A stretch of 64,000 bases of DNA from Xylaria sp. FL1777 (taxonomy: Eukaryota; Ascomycota; Sordariomycetes; Xylariales; Xylariaceae), in contig MU400514.1 in the NCBI GenBank assembly GCA_022578965.1, forward strand, positions 124,001 to 188,000, written 5' to 3'. The notes beneath the pieces were generated by a model that saw only the letters and a program-made list of their open reading frames with translations, did no database searches and was not told the DNA's origin. Positions 1 to 10,546 of the stretch are shown piece by piece. Position 1 is the stretch's first letter. Each line of letters begins with the position of its first letter. The position numbers and the translations under genes are program-made.

Positions 1-2224
1 GCCCCTTGGCGCGAAGGTGTCTGCGACAGACTCCATCTCGATAGGGTCGCCAACTCGGGTGCCAGTACCATGCATCTCGACATAACCAACTTCGAGAGGG
101 TGAACGCCAGCCTCATTAAGAATCTTATCAAAGACTTGTTTCTGTGCATCCGCTAGAGGTCGCGTGATGGAATCAGCATCGGCGGAATGATTAGTATAAG
201 CGCCAAGAATAACACCAAGAATCGGATCGGTCTCTGAGATGGCATCCTCAAGCCGCTTGAGGATGACTGTGCAAGTACCTTCGGCTCGACAGTAACCGTC
301 CGCAGTTTGATCAAAAGATTTGCAGTTACCTGTACGCGAAAGGAAGTGCCCACGGTCCAAGCCTGCCATATAGTCTGGATTAGTTAGGATATTTGTCCCT
401 CCGGCAATCACAGTGTCGGCGTCGCCTTGCCATATCAGATTACATGCAACGTGTATAGCTGACAAGCTTGAGGAGCATGCAGTATCCAGACTGAGGCTCG
501 GGCCACTGAACTTGAAAAAGTAATTGATACGGCCGGGGATAAAGGCGCGGCAACCGCCTGGAATATAGAAAGTATCAATCTCCTGAGCGCTGTTGACCTC
601 CATCCAATCATTACTTGTAACACCATACACTACACCAACACGATCTCTCTGCGTAGAGGGTGTAGCACTCGAGCCTGGCACCATCCCTGCACTCTCCATA
701 GCCTCATAGGCCGTCATGAGCGCAAGGCGGCTAGCTGGATCAATCTGTAGCGCTTCACGAGGTGTTATGTTGAAGAACTTGGCATCAAATTGCCCAGGAT
801 TCTTCAGCCAACAGCCGTAAGGGGTTCTGCTAGTGTTTTTACGTGCGCCGGTAGGGTCTACGTGCGTGGCGGCATTCCAACGGGAGGAGGGAATAACTTT
901 GTGTACATCGAGACCTCGGAACAACAAGTCCCAGAAGTCCTCGGCGTCTTCCGCCTCCGGAAAGCGTCCGGCCATGCCCACTATGGCTATTTTGCATTTG
1001 CGTGAAGCAATGGTGCATGCGGGAGGTGTAACGGTTAATATGGAGGGCTGAAACCTCAATTCCCTCAGTTGAACAGTATATGCACGCTGTTCCAGGGAGT
1101 ACTTCATGTCTCCGCCCGAGATAGTACCAATTGTAAAAATCGATATAGTATCTTTGCGGGAGGAGAAGCGGGAGATATAGGCGACACCGTTTATTATATC
1201 GTCCCAAGAGATGGAATTGATAAGGATGTCTTCCACCGCGCCCCTTAAAAGACCATTGTAGTCTCGTGCCTGCCTGATCGCACCCGTTTTAGAACATAGG
1301 ACTGGTAGTGTGATGGGACGTTGAGATAGCTCGGCTACTTGGGTTGTACCGAGAATAGAATCAACATCATCACTAGTAAAGATGTGCTGGGCATGATATG
1401 GGGCATATAGATGAAGGTCTACGACATGATGCCCGCCTAATTTAGTCTCCTTGAGAGTTTGCAAAATCGACGGTGGCCCGGTGATTGTGAGGTGCTTCTC
1501 GGCTACAAAACTAAGGTATGGGCGTGAAACAAGTGGTAGATGCTAACATCAGTAAGCTCGCGATCATTTGAGAGCATATCATCCTTACATTTTCGGTTAT
1601 AAAGTCAGATACGGTCTTCTTAATATCATCCTTGTTCGCGTTCTTCACACGTATTGACCATAAGTTCGAGCCATGCTCGATTGACCGAGCAACCTGGATA
1701 GCCCTGAGCGCAGTACGGAAAGCAACGCCAACTGTATGCGGAGCAAGCCTGAGCAGTTCAGAACTATTTCGAGAGGAGCTGATGGCCGCAGCTGCTAGTG
1801 ATCCAGTACATAGCCCGACGAGGCACAAGTTCCCCTCCTGCCCAAAGACATCATCAGGCTCACCACACTGGCTGGTAAAGTCAATTAAAGGCATTATCAG
1901 AGTCCGGCGTTCGTATTCTTACCTAAGAGCAGTGGCCAAGTGGAAACAACAAACAAGAGCTTTGTGTAAGGCAGGATGTAGTTGTGTCCGATGTAACAGC
2001 CCGAGAAGATCCTGTATGCTAGAGAAAGGAGGGAACCAAGTTCGCTGAACGGCATCTAAACCGGCGATCTCATTGCGAAGGACGCGATAAATGGAAGCGA
2101 AGAATACTTGAAGGAGCGGATTCTGATCGTTACGCAACAGCTCAAAGAGGTCGGCCTTGAAATCGAAGGTCGAGTCGCCGAACATATAGACACTTGTCTG
2201 GGAACAATTCCGATAGGCGGTCAT
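1..2224 (-). CDS. Non-reducing polyketide synthase, N-terminal SAT and KS part (cut by window edge)
   Basis: Iterative type I PKS that builds an aromatic polyketide; only the first 709 residues are visible. Exons on the minus strand are 2224-1923, 1871-1589 and 1542-1 (phases agree; introns 51 and 46 nt). The start is the ATG at 2224, giving the usual SAT opening (MFGDSTFDF). The SAT starter-unit acyltransferase has its nucleophile in GLCTG (about Cys122) and its His in APYHAQH (about His245). The ketosynthase begins near residue 378 (KIAIVGMAGRFP) and holds the active Cys in DTACSSSL (about Cys551) and the first catalytic His in MHGTGT (about His686). SAT plus this KS type indicates a non-reducing enzyme; the AT, PT, ACP and release domains must lie left of position 1. 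Neighbouring monooxygenase, SDR, P450 and O-methyltransferase are its likely tailoring enzymes. Product class is inference; the family assignment is firm. Confidence 0.95.
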
Positions 2225-3405
2225 TATGATGCAGGCAATCTTTGTTGCGAGTAAGATAGGTTACGAGAGCTAGTGGTCATATATCCTATGAACTGAATTA
2301 CCACCTGTCAGTGCTATACTCGCCTCAGACTTAGTCCTCTACTATGTAAATACTCTGTTGATATTTCCAATAGAAACTTTAGTCCGGTTCCCAAAGCCGA
2401 TGCATAGGCTTCGGGTTTGTTGCATGCATGTTGGGACACAGCCTCTAATCTGTGTCTAGGCTAAAAAAAGGCGGGCAACACTAAAGGCTCGAGGTTAGAG
2501 CTCCAAGCTGACATGCCGGTCATCGACAAAGGTAATCTTCTCCATAATAGGAGTTAGGGTTTCAACATGGCACGCTGGCGCTCGAGGAAGGATTCGGTCG
2601 GCGAGGCTACGAGAGATAGGCGTCTCGACCTAGTTTTGGATGTATAGCCGATGCCAGTTTCTTCAGTGCATCGCGAGGCGCATCACGGGGACAACAATAG
2701 GATTCGATCTGCAGGTATCCCTGGTCACGACTGCATAGTGTGCCTTTCTGGTGACGCAAAGCTTGTGGTTGCATATTGATGTTGTAGAGGAGATGGAGTA
2801 CAAAGACTGCTCGGAGGCTGCGTGAGGGGACCCTCATATTACACTGTGCTTTGTACCTTCCTTACACCGAGGACACGTAGCACAAGAGCGTAAACAATCA
2901 CTAACATGTGTTGGTAAGCTAATACAAATAGCAACTAAAAAAAGAACTCAAGCTCACCGAATGGGAGATGAGGCCAAGTTACGTATCATGATCGACGCTA
3001 TATTACGATTACCTATATCGAGTGATCTAAAGACGCGATACCTCTATTCGCCTAGTTGTAGGAGTTATAGGTTTATTGGGAAAATATTTTGAGAACCCGG
3101 CTCACTTGTAGCTGAATTGTTCATTTCTTGTATCCTATACTATCTCGGCCTCAAAATATGTGACAGTCCAAGATAAAGGTTTTGCAGCTATGGTAATGTG
3201 TTGTCCTAGGGGAGCAAATTGCTTACGATGTCTGTCACCACTCGTTATGTATCTAGTTACTTGTAATGGTAAAGCAGAAAATTTGGTTCTTCACCTAATA
3301 TTCAATCCTTTTGATTGTAATCCTACTCCATAGTGCTCAACCAGCTGTCAAGGTACGCCCCTATTTCTTGGTGGATAGTAGGGAGTGGTGAGAAGCTCGT
3401 CACGT
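2225..3405. other. Intergenic between PKS and FAD monooxygenase, with one orphan reading-frame tail
   Basis: This is the PKS promoter side and the downstream side of the monooxygenase gene. No complete gene is seen. The only coding-like stretch is the 45-codon open frame at 2495-2629 listed separately. The rest is AT-rich with stops in all frames. Confidence 0.6.
2495..2629 (-). pseudogene. Possible gene remnant: 45-codon C-terminal-like open frame
   Basis: On the minus strand a frame opens just after a TAG at 2630-2632 and runs to TAA at 2495-2497. It begins VETPISRSLADRILPRAP and ends EKITFVDDRHVSLEL. The composition is protein-like, with no low complexity, and reads like the last part of a longer protein, but I do not recognise the family. 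The minus-strand frames just upstream (2640-2840) are also partly open but in other phases, as expected for a decayed or frameshifted gene. It could equally be a chance frame or the last exon of a gene whose earlier exons I could not find. Confidence 0.25.
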
Positions 3406-4653
3406 TTAAGCATCCGATACAACCCGACAGAGCTCGAGCGCCGGCTGACCATAGAGCAACTTTCCCCCACGGAAGCTTCGCTCAATGGCGAGTTTAGTCG
3501 TGGATCTCATCGTCGTCTCATATTCCTTGATGCTAGCAAGCGAAATGCCGCTTGGCCCTACCAAGACTTTGGTGAGGGCGACGGCGTCCTTGAGAGCCGT
3601 AGCTGCCCCAACGCCACCGGAGGGAGACATGACATGAATAGCGTCGCCGATGAGTGTGACGAACGGGGACGGCTCCCACTCGGATAAGTCTGGAGTAGAA
3701 GAGATAACTCGAAGTGCAACACCGTAGGTCTCGTCTTGTAATTCGAGCAAGCACCGTGTCGAGTCATCCCATTGTTCCGTTAGCATTAGCCCAAGGTCCT
3801 TAGGCGTACTCGAGTTAAAGGCAGCAGCTTGCATCTCGTTCGTAAACCCAAGTAGCTTAGACGGAGCAAGCATTGACCAGTACATGTAGTCGTCTGGTAG
3901 GTCAGGATGGCTAGATTCACGACATGGGAAATGCATACGTTCGACAAACATGCTAATGGGCAGCTCAGAATTAAAAATAATCTGTTGAATTGGTGGCGCC
4001 ACATCGCGCACGATGGACAAGCCCCTTAACAGTTTTGGCTGGATGCGCTTCTCGAGGTCCTGGGTCAGCGTTGTGCGGCCGTAGATGCAAATAGCCTCTG
4101 GGTCGATGATCTTATGGAGAGGCACATGTTTCCGGCGAATGACTGAGTGACCACCATCCGCCCCTACGAGTAAAGTACCTGAGGCAGCACTTCCGTCCGA
4201 AAAATGGACGGTAACAGGTGAGGTTTTATTAGTCTCGTTGATCTCGTAATGTGTCGCCTCTTTTCCCCAATGAATATTGTCCTCAAGGCCACGCAAGAGG
4301 ACTTTGCGCAAGAAGCCCCGGTCAACAGTATACGGCTTAGGGCCGCGTAGAGCGCGACGAGCAAGCAAGCGACCATCGATAGCATTAATGCTTGTCTCGA
4401 TCATGACTGTCTCAGCTGTTGTTGCCTCGAAGTCAGCGAAGAGATCTGGTCGCATGAGATACTGTAGATCTGGAACGGTGTCGGGGAACACTTTGATGCG
4501 ATACCCCTGGGCTCTGGCATCTGGCGTGGAGTCGCGCTCGAACACAGAGAATTTAATGCCATTTTTCTTCAGACCTTGTGCCAGGCCTAAACCCCCTAGA
4601 CCAGCTCCGATGATGAGAACATGACCAAGACCATCTGAGAGATTCGAAGACAT
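3406..4653 (-). CDS. FAD-dependent monooxygenase (PHBH/salicylate hydroxylase-like)
   Basis: Single-exon gene, 415 residues, the normal length for a group A flavin monooxygenase, which uses NAD(P)H and O2 to hydroxylate an aromatic substrate. The N-terminal Rossmann motif IIGAGLGGLGLAQGL (about residues 14-28) binds the ADP part of FAD. A DG-type motif (LLVGADGGHSVIRRK, middle of the protein) and the second FAD motif (LIGDAIHVMSPSGGVGAATA, C-terminal third) are both intact. The start at 4653 places the dinucleotide-binding motif about 13 residues from the N-terminus, as usual. It lies about 1.2 kb upstream of the PKS on the same strand, so hydroxylation or oxidative rearrangement of the PKS product is the likely job. 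The substrate cannot be told from sequence. Confidence 0.9.
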   Translation of the reverse strand: MSSNLSDGLGHVLIIGAGLGGLGLAQGLKKNGIKFSVFERDSTPDARAQGYRIKVFPDTVPDLQYLMRPDLFADFEATTAETVMIETSINAIDGRLLARRALRGPKPYTVDRGFLRKVLLRGLEDNIHWGKEATHYEINETNKTSPVTVHFSDGSAASGTLLVGADGGHSVIRRKHVPLHKIIDPEAICIYGRTTLTQDLEKRIQPKLLRGLSIVRDVAPPIQQIIFNSELPISMFVERMHFPCRESSHPDLPDDYMYWSMLAPSKLLGFTNEMQAAAFNSSTPKDLGLMLTEQWDDSTRCLLELQDETYGVALRVISSTPDLSEWEPSPFVTLIGDAIHVMSPSGGVGAATALKDAVALTKVLVGPSGISLASIKEYETTMRSTTKLAIERSFRGGKLLYGQPALELCRVVSDA

Positions 4654-5624
4654 GGTGATGAGCTTTCTGATTACTAAGACAGGCCGCAGTGTAAACAGAA
4701 CAGCCCTTGTGAGAAGATAATGAAGAAGTATCGGCTACTAGATGGCGGCGGGTTTCTTTGTTCAGTTGTTGGCAACGTCTATGCTAGTTGGAACTTGGGT
4801 AAGCTTTGTTGCGTGAATTTATCTTGCTGTATGTACCGGTAAGTACCTAAGTATATCTACTTCAAGTAGCGAATGCGTAAGTACCTAACGGTTGTGCTAC
4901 CATCGGCTGGTCTCAGCCTGATTGGACTCCCTACATCGTATTCTTGGACGCCACATGATCCGCTTTATCGTTCTCATACTGTGCGTACTCCGTATCAAAC
5001 AAACATCTAACTTACCAACCTCAGCGTACCCCCTTGCATTTCAATCCTCATTTGGAATCAAGATTTGCGGGTGGCTTCTAAGGGCAACCCCGGTATTTGG
5101 GGGCTAGAAGCCTATTGATAAGAGGATGTGAAGATGTGAGGATATCACGGCTAAGTGGATCGATCCATGAGAGCCCCAGAGATCGGGGAACATGATGATC
5201 TAGATGATCCCACTATATAACAACTCCTTCTATTTCTTATGTTACACAAAAATCTCAGAACTTGGATCATCTAAATACACTTCTAGTCACTGCTATGCTT
5301 CTATTGACTGGCGGACCTGGTGCTTTAATATCGCAGAAAATAAGGGGAAGATATAGATGTAAAGAAACATTCATCTTTTATTGGCAAGAAAGGGGGGAAA
5401 TTTGCTTTGTATATTGGATGAAAAGCTATAAGAGAATAATACACTTGTTTACATTCACCTAGCAGATAGATCACCAAGTTCATTCTTCCATTGCTAGTGC
5501 TAATCCTAAATCATTCTTAGGGGCATACTTGACTTAATAAGCGAACAGAGTATAGAACCCTGTTCCCCATATGTTCACCACCTTATTACCTTATTACGCA
5601 ACAATGACACAGTTTAGTGCAGAT
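4654..5624. other. Intergenic region
   Basis: This holds the promoter side of the FAD monooxygenase gene and the 3' side of the rhodopsin-domain gene. It contains short TAAGTACCTAAGTA-type tracts around 4840-4890. I see no gene here; the open frames are short and of biased composition. Confidence 0.6.
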
Positions 5625-6774
5625 CTATCCACTGCCGGTGAATAAATCGGGATCCCCACGATGCTGGTCATAAACTGGCAGATTACTAGTGCTACTATCT
5701 AGCATCTCATACGGGTCGCTTTTGACTGGTGTCTCGCATGGGTAATCTCTAGAAACCCCCCTTGAGTCGTCGGCTGTTCTCTTAGAGCTGGAGTATAGTC
5801 TGCTCCCCATCTCCACCAGCTTACGACCCGCCTTAAGCACGGGTGTCATACATGGCAGACAGGCGCAGAAAATCTCAAAAGAAGGCTCGATTAGTGACCA
5901 TGATGCAGTTGGAGTGGCATCTGTCACTGTTAGTTAAGTCCTTTGACCACTGAAGCTTGGCGAGATTTGCAAAAACTTACAGGTGATATCGGTTTGGTGC
6001 ATGTCTTCTATGAGAATAGCAAGCCGTACAATAGCAAAGACTATAGAACTATTGAATACAAGAAATTAGTCATCATAGGTAGGGAGGCGAGTAGTTCGAA
6101 ACTTACAGACCACCTAGCGCAAAGGTAGCTGCTACACTGACTTTGTTAAGTCGGGGCATCTGCAGTTTCATGACAGCAGAAATAGGGAGAATGAGAATTG
6201 CGCTGTCCAAGACAATGTTGAGGACTTGTATGGCGATGAATAGACGAAGGTAAGGGATGCATGTGCCAGGGACCTCAATATCCCAAGCTTTCTGGACCGG
6301 GTTGCATTGAAAGACCGAAACAAGAGTAATAAGGATCCACCAGAGGACAGAGCCTACGCCCAAGATACACAACCACAAGTTAAAGCTGCGGGGGAAAATA
6401 CGATGGTAAAAAGAGAGAACAGAGAATTTGACAAAGGATACCGAGGCCCCGTAAAGGATGAAAGTAGCAAAGACGATCTTGAAGAAATTGACTAGGGTGT
6501 TGTTGTCTAGCACGTAGATATGTTTGCCGAAGCCATACCGAAGAGCCCAGAGGTAGGCGGCCGCGTTGGCATTAGAGATGAGGGCAGCAACGACAATAGT
6601 GTAGTCATCTAATAGCCAGGGAAGATTCGAAGTTTTGCGAAAGGCGAGGCGGGCGATGACAGGCGCAGTGGCTAACACGATCGAGAATACGGAGACACCA
6701 ATGATAGTCTGGATGTTCTCGGCAACCCCAGCGTTGGGGTCACCTGGTGGTAATTGAGCGCCAGTAGTAGACAT
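5625..6774 (-). CDS. Rhodopsin-domain (PTH11/SAT4-type) seven-TM integral membrane protein
   Basis: Three exons on the minus strand, 6774-6107, 6048-5981 and 5920-5625, with introns of 58 and 60 nt carrying GTAAGT donors; spliced length 1032 nt, 343 residues. The N-terminal part is outside-facing and short, followed by about seven hydrophobic segments (for example IIGVSVFSIVLATAPVIA and FIAIQVLNIVLDSAILILPI). The conserved fungal rhodopsin-domain signatures are present: a WLLDDY motif after the first helix, a Cys pair around VSVFQCNPVQKAWD and PGTCIP, and the final TYATPTASWSLIEPSFEIFC segment followed by ICACLP-like CACLPC. The hydrophilic tail of about 75 residues is Ser- and Asp-rich and likely cytoplasmic. 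Such proteins are frequent in polyketide clusters, where their role (sensing, transport or a membrane-embedded enzyme) is mostly unknown. It shares orientation with the PKS and monooxygenase. Confidence 0.85.
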
Positions 6775-7931
6775 TCTAGACGCAACTTCTTTCGCGAGAT
6801 GTTTTAATAAAATGTTGATAAACGATATAGACGAGTTTCTTAGCCGCGAAAATCATCGTACTCGAGTTGATTTAAGTGTCCTAAGATCTTGATTGTAGTG
6901 AGTCCCACACCAAGGCACAAATATCACCCAAGTAGTTCAACGATCTCTGGTGAAACAGTTAGAGTAGCATTACGAGTTCCGAGATCTTCTGCTTTAATCA
7001 AGGTGGTAAGTCGAGATTCCTTAGAGCCGTGAAGGGGTCGTGATAGCAGCTGTTGCCTTGTACCAAATATGGAAAAACGACGCCGTCAATACAAGGCGTA
7101 TATTAACGGTACATATAAACCCCACCTCTTTGCAACAACAGCTCAATTACGTGCGGCATATGCCGTATGTTGCACGTTTCTTATTCTGTGAATCGGTTTC
7201 TAGCCTGCAGGAAGCCGGCATGGTGGCTTGTCCATAGCCTCGTTCTCCCTGTCATCTCACTAGGTATGTCTACTAATAGGCTTGTATTCTTAAATAGCAT
7301 AATTTTTTATTTTAAGCAGTATGACAAGAATCTTGACAATGCTTTATATCTATTATGACTGGACTATAGTTACCCAAGGAGTCTTATTTTGTTGCTTGGT
7401 ATTACTGAACATAAGGATATATAATGGTTTGATCCTTATCAAGACGTCTTCCTTACACCCAGTTATACATACACAATAGAGTCAGTAATAGCTACACAGT
7501 TACTGAACATAAGGATATAAAGACGCTAATGTGATTGACCAATTAAAATAATGAGATAGAATTAGTGCTACCTACTAGGTACCTAAGTAAGATAGAGACA
7601 TGTTAGCATTCGCGTTCCATACCGTATTAAGTAATTCGTGTCACTTATAGCCTTTAATGTACGTACCTATGTAAATACTTGCTTCCTCTAGACTCTCACC
7701 CCCGCAGCTGAGAGATTTCTGCAGATGCCAAAGTACTTTCGTGATTTGTGAGATAGTACTGTGTTCTTTGAAGTTAACGAGTGCAACATTGCTGCCTGTT
7801 GGCACACTGTCTCTATTCCTTTGATCTCCTACTTGCCATTTCATTTAATAGCTTCTCAGACATTCGATTGGACTGATACGGCATCCTCACCCCTCTGTTC
7901 TCATCGCAGAGCAACTTGTCAACCCACACAC
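6775..7931. other. Divergent intergenic region with a 20-bp direct repeat
   Basis: This is the shared upstream region between the minus-strand half of the cluster (rhodopsin-domain protein, monooxygenase, PKS) and the plus-strand half. It is AT-rich and has no gene. It holds a perfect 20-bp direct repeat at 7402-7421 and 7500-7519, and a TCG-N4-CGA element near 6858-6867 of the kind Zn2Cys6 proteins can bind. Confidence 0.55.
7402..7519. repeat. Perfect 20-bp direct repeat, two copies 98 bp apart
   Basis: The sequence TTACTGAACATAAGGATATA occurs at 7402-7421 and again at 7500-7519. The first copy is followed by a short inverted ATCCTTAT at about 7430-7437. It sits between the divergent halves of the cluster. 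It may be a duplicated regulatory block or the footprint of an old insertion. Confidence 0.8.
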
Positions 7932-8509
7932 ATGTCCGTCACTCATCTGACTTGGCGCCCTTTACCACATTTTCTTCAATCCTCACGCTTCCTGTCTCGA
8001 ACTGCTAGTCGTTGCTTTATCAGCAAAATGGCCGCGCCAGTTATCTTATGCGGTAAAACGGAACAGATCGGTCAGGGTGTCATCGCCGCACTTAAGCCTG
8101 AGTACGATGGTGAGTGGATCTCGTCCATCTCTGGTTGAGAACGCAACAACTAACACGATTTGTAGTGTGTCACTTCATTTTGACACCCGAGGGCGGCTCT
8201 CTCCAAATCCCAGCCATTCTCAAAGGCGACTCATCGCCTCCATCAGACTCTGCGCTGGGTAGCAAAGATTACTCCAAAGCCCCGATCGCGGTTATCTTAG
8301 GTGGCGGCTACGACGATGCGGGCATTGATATGATGATGAAGGCCTCGGCAGGCATCAAACCTATTGTGTGGCTACGTCCCGACTTAACCAAGCCAGCTCC
8401 ACCGCTCGGTCCCGAGTATGGTAAAGCGTTGGTTGTGCGTATCAAGGAGTTGCTGGCGCAGCTGAGTAAGGACGACAAGCTCAATGAAGAGAAGATTCAT
8501 TGGTATTGA
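7932..8509 (+). CDS. Conserved fungal hypothetical protein, possibly mitochondrial
   Basis: Two exons, 7932-8109 and 8166-8509, with a 56-nt intron (GTGAGT donor, CTAAC branch, TGTAG acceptor); spliced 522 nt, 173 residues. The core begins MAAPVILCGKTEQIG and contains VIAALKPEYD, FILTPEGG and IAVILGGGYDDAGIDMM, a small alpha/beta pattern that looks Rossmann-like but has no known catalytic motif that I recognise. I chose the ATG at 7932 because the 32 residues before MAAPV are rich in Ser, Arg and Phe with no acidic residue, as in a mitochondrial presequence; translation could also start at MAAPV. It lies within the cluster, upstream of the SDR, but could be a bystander. Function unknown. Confidence 0.75.
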
Positions 8510-9139
8510 AGCCCTAGGCCTTACGCAGTAGACACGGCGCAATAGCTTGCCTACATTCCAGATAATTGAGATTTGAATTGAGAGACAAATGAGAACCTTG
8601 AACGTTTTCGCACTGTTTGTGGCTGCAGATCAAGATCCGTTGTTATGAACTTCTGTATGCACCAAATACGATCCTACCAAAGTACTTGGGGGATGCTCCC
8701 GGACGAGAGTCGTTAAAGGTGTGGTCAGGATACGAGGGGATTCCTGCTAACTACGTCAGATGCCTACTTCTCCCTAAGTAGGGAGAAAAGCGGCACGATT
8801 TAAGAACGTGGTAGCGAGGACTATTAAAGGATGTATGTGGCATCCAATATAACTAACGCATGAATCGAGCTCTTATCACTGCAAGCCACCCTTCATAATG
8901 CTGGCTAATCCTGGGTCTTGCTTTTTCCTGCTTCAGGCGAACCTTGGGGTAGACGTAGCCTTATAGGTGCTAACGACGTGTCACCAGGCACAGGAAGTCA
9001 AACTGATATATTAATATAGTACGTTGGCTCGTACGCAAGCTCCAAGGGAATCATATTGTGCTGTGAGACTGCCGCCGTCTTTAATTGGTCCCTCACCGGC
9101 TTCTATTCTTATTTCGATACCGTTTAGCTTCGTCACACT
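8510..9139. other. Intergenic region between hypothetical gene and SDR gene
   Basis: No gene is seen. The stretch includes an 8-bp inverted repeat with a 4-nt loop at 8768-8787 (listed separately) and is otherwise unremarkable promoter-type DNA ahead of the SDR. Confidence 0.55.
8768..8787. repeat. Inverted repeat, 8-bp stem and 4-nt loop
   Basis: TTCTCCCT at 8768-8775 pairs perfectly with AGGGAGAA at 8780-8787 around AAGT. It lies about 350 bp upstream of the SDR start and 260 bp after the hypothetical gene. It could be an operator for a dimeric regulator or simply a chance hairpin. Confidence 0.6.
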
Positions 9140-10370
9140 ATGGCTAGCTCTCTCAAATGTGATACGCTGTTCAGCGTGGAAGGCCTTATCGCAGTCATCA
9201 CCGGTGGCGGTTCAGGTGAGTTACGCTTCGAAGTTGACATACTCCATTGGTAATATCGCAGTACCAGTATCTGAGCTGTCACCTTCCCCTCCTCCTGCAT
9301 GTAACATGTTATAATCTGCATGCAGCACCACAGCCTTGACGCATGTACCCTTGGAAAATTACTAACTGAATGTTAACATGTGTGTGCCGCAGGTATCGGC
9401 CTCATGATGGCTGCTGCGCTGGCCGAGAATGGCGCCTCTAAGGTCTACATCATTGGACGTCGTGAGAACAAGCTTCGGGAGGCTGCGGCCCTATACCCAA
9501 AGTATGACCGCTCCGCCTCCCCCACGCCAAGGGCCCAGCTTTCATGACGGAGCGGGAGTTGAGGCGCACAGTGTACACTCAAGTATCTCTCGATCCAGCA
9601 GCTAACTCTCCCCAGCACAGTTATCCCTCTCCCCGGCGATGTCACCTCACAGGATAGCCTGCAGGAGATGGCGGATCGCGTGCGACAGGAAGTTGGTTAC
9701 ATCGATCTGTTGGTGGCGAATGCAGGCATGTCCGGACCAGGTCTTAACGGCATAACCCCTCGCGCCTCTGCGGCCGACTTTGCGCGTAGCGCTTGGCTGG
9801 TTCCCATGTCCGACTTCGATGCAACGTACCGCCTAAACTGCACTGCTACCTACTATTCTATCCTTGCATTTCTAGAACTTCTAGAGGCGGGTAACAAGCT
9901 CCGCAGGCCCGGGGTACCACGGGCCCAGGTGGTGGCAACATCGAGTATGGTGGCCTTCCAGCGCGATCCGAGATACGGTTTTGCGTATCTCAGCAGTAAG
10001 TCGGCTTTGATCAGCATGATGAAAAGCTTCGCCACATTTGGCGTAGCCTGGGGCATCCGGTTCAACAGCATTGCTGCAGGCTGTATGTAAGATTCCGCTC
10101 CTTCGAGAGATCTCATACTAACTAACGTCTCAAGTGTTCCCTACGGACCTATCGGCACAAGCTCTGGTTCCCTTTAAGATCGCCAAGGAAAAAGATCTCA
10201 GCGAGGAGGGGGCGTTTTCCCGTTCCTTCCTCCCCGCTGAGCGAGCTGGGTCGAAAGAGGACATCGCGGGTATCCTGCTCTACTTGGTGAGCAAGGCTGG
10301 GGCGTACGTGAATGGGAGTGTGATGCTAGTTGACGGCGGTAAAATTGCCACCGTGCCAGCGACTTACTAA
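9140..10370 (+). CDS. Short-chain dehydrogenase/reductase (SDR)
   Basis: NAD(P)(H)-dependent oxidoreductase. Four exons, 9140-9215, 9393-9501, 9616-10082 and 10135-10370 (introns 177, 114 and 52 nt); spliced 888 nt, 295 residues. The cofactor motif TGGGSGIG is formed across the first splice junction, and GRRENK follows the second strand. NAG appears as VANAGMSG. The catalytic Ser is in TSSMVAFQ and the Tyr-Lys pair in YLSSKSALI (Tyr-x3-Lys). The C-terminal part ends with the usual VNGSVMLVDGG. The second junction gives LYPNTVIPLPGDV, and the third AAGLFPTDL, both normal for the family. It precedes the P450 on the same strand by 176 bp and probably reduces or oxidises a ketone, alcohol or quinone intermediate of the polyketide. 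Confidence 0.9.
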
Positions 10371-10546
10371 TGTTAGAGCATCTGTTCTTTCTACTACAAG
10401 TCTGTGAGGAGGTTTTTTGTGACACTTATTATTAATTGATCTTATTTGCGTGCCTAGCTGGTTGTCTTTTGGGTTTCGTTAGCTCCCTATACCAGAAGCA
10501 TACTTGGTGTGCCGTATAACTACAACAGCAAAAGCGTAACATCATC

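Noticed and set aside
839..1207. 122-codon open frame on the minus strand inside the PKS
   Set aside because: It is in another frame from the continuous SAT-KS linker reading, which carries the real family motifs.
1632..2048. 138-codon plus-strand frame
   Set aside because: Antisense shadow of the SAT domain exons and the first PKS intron.
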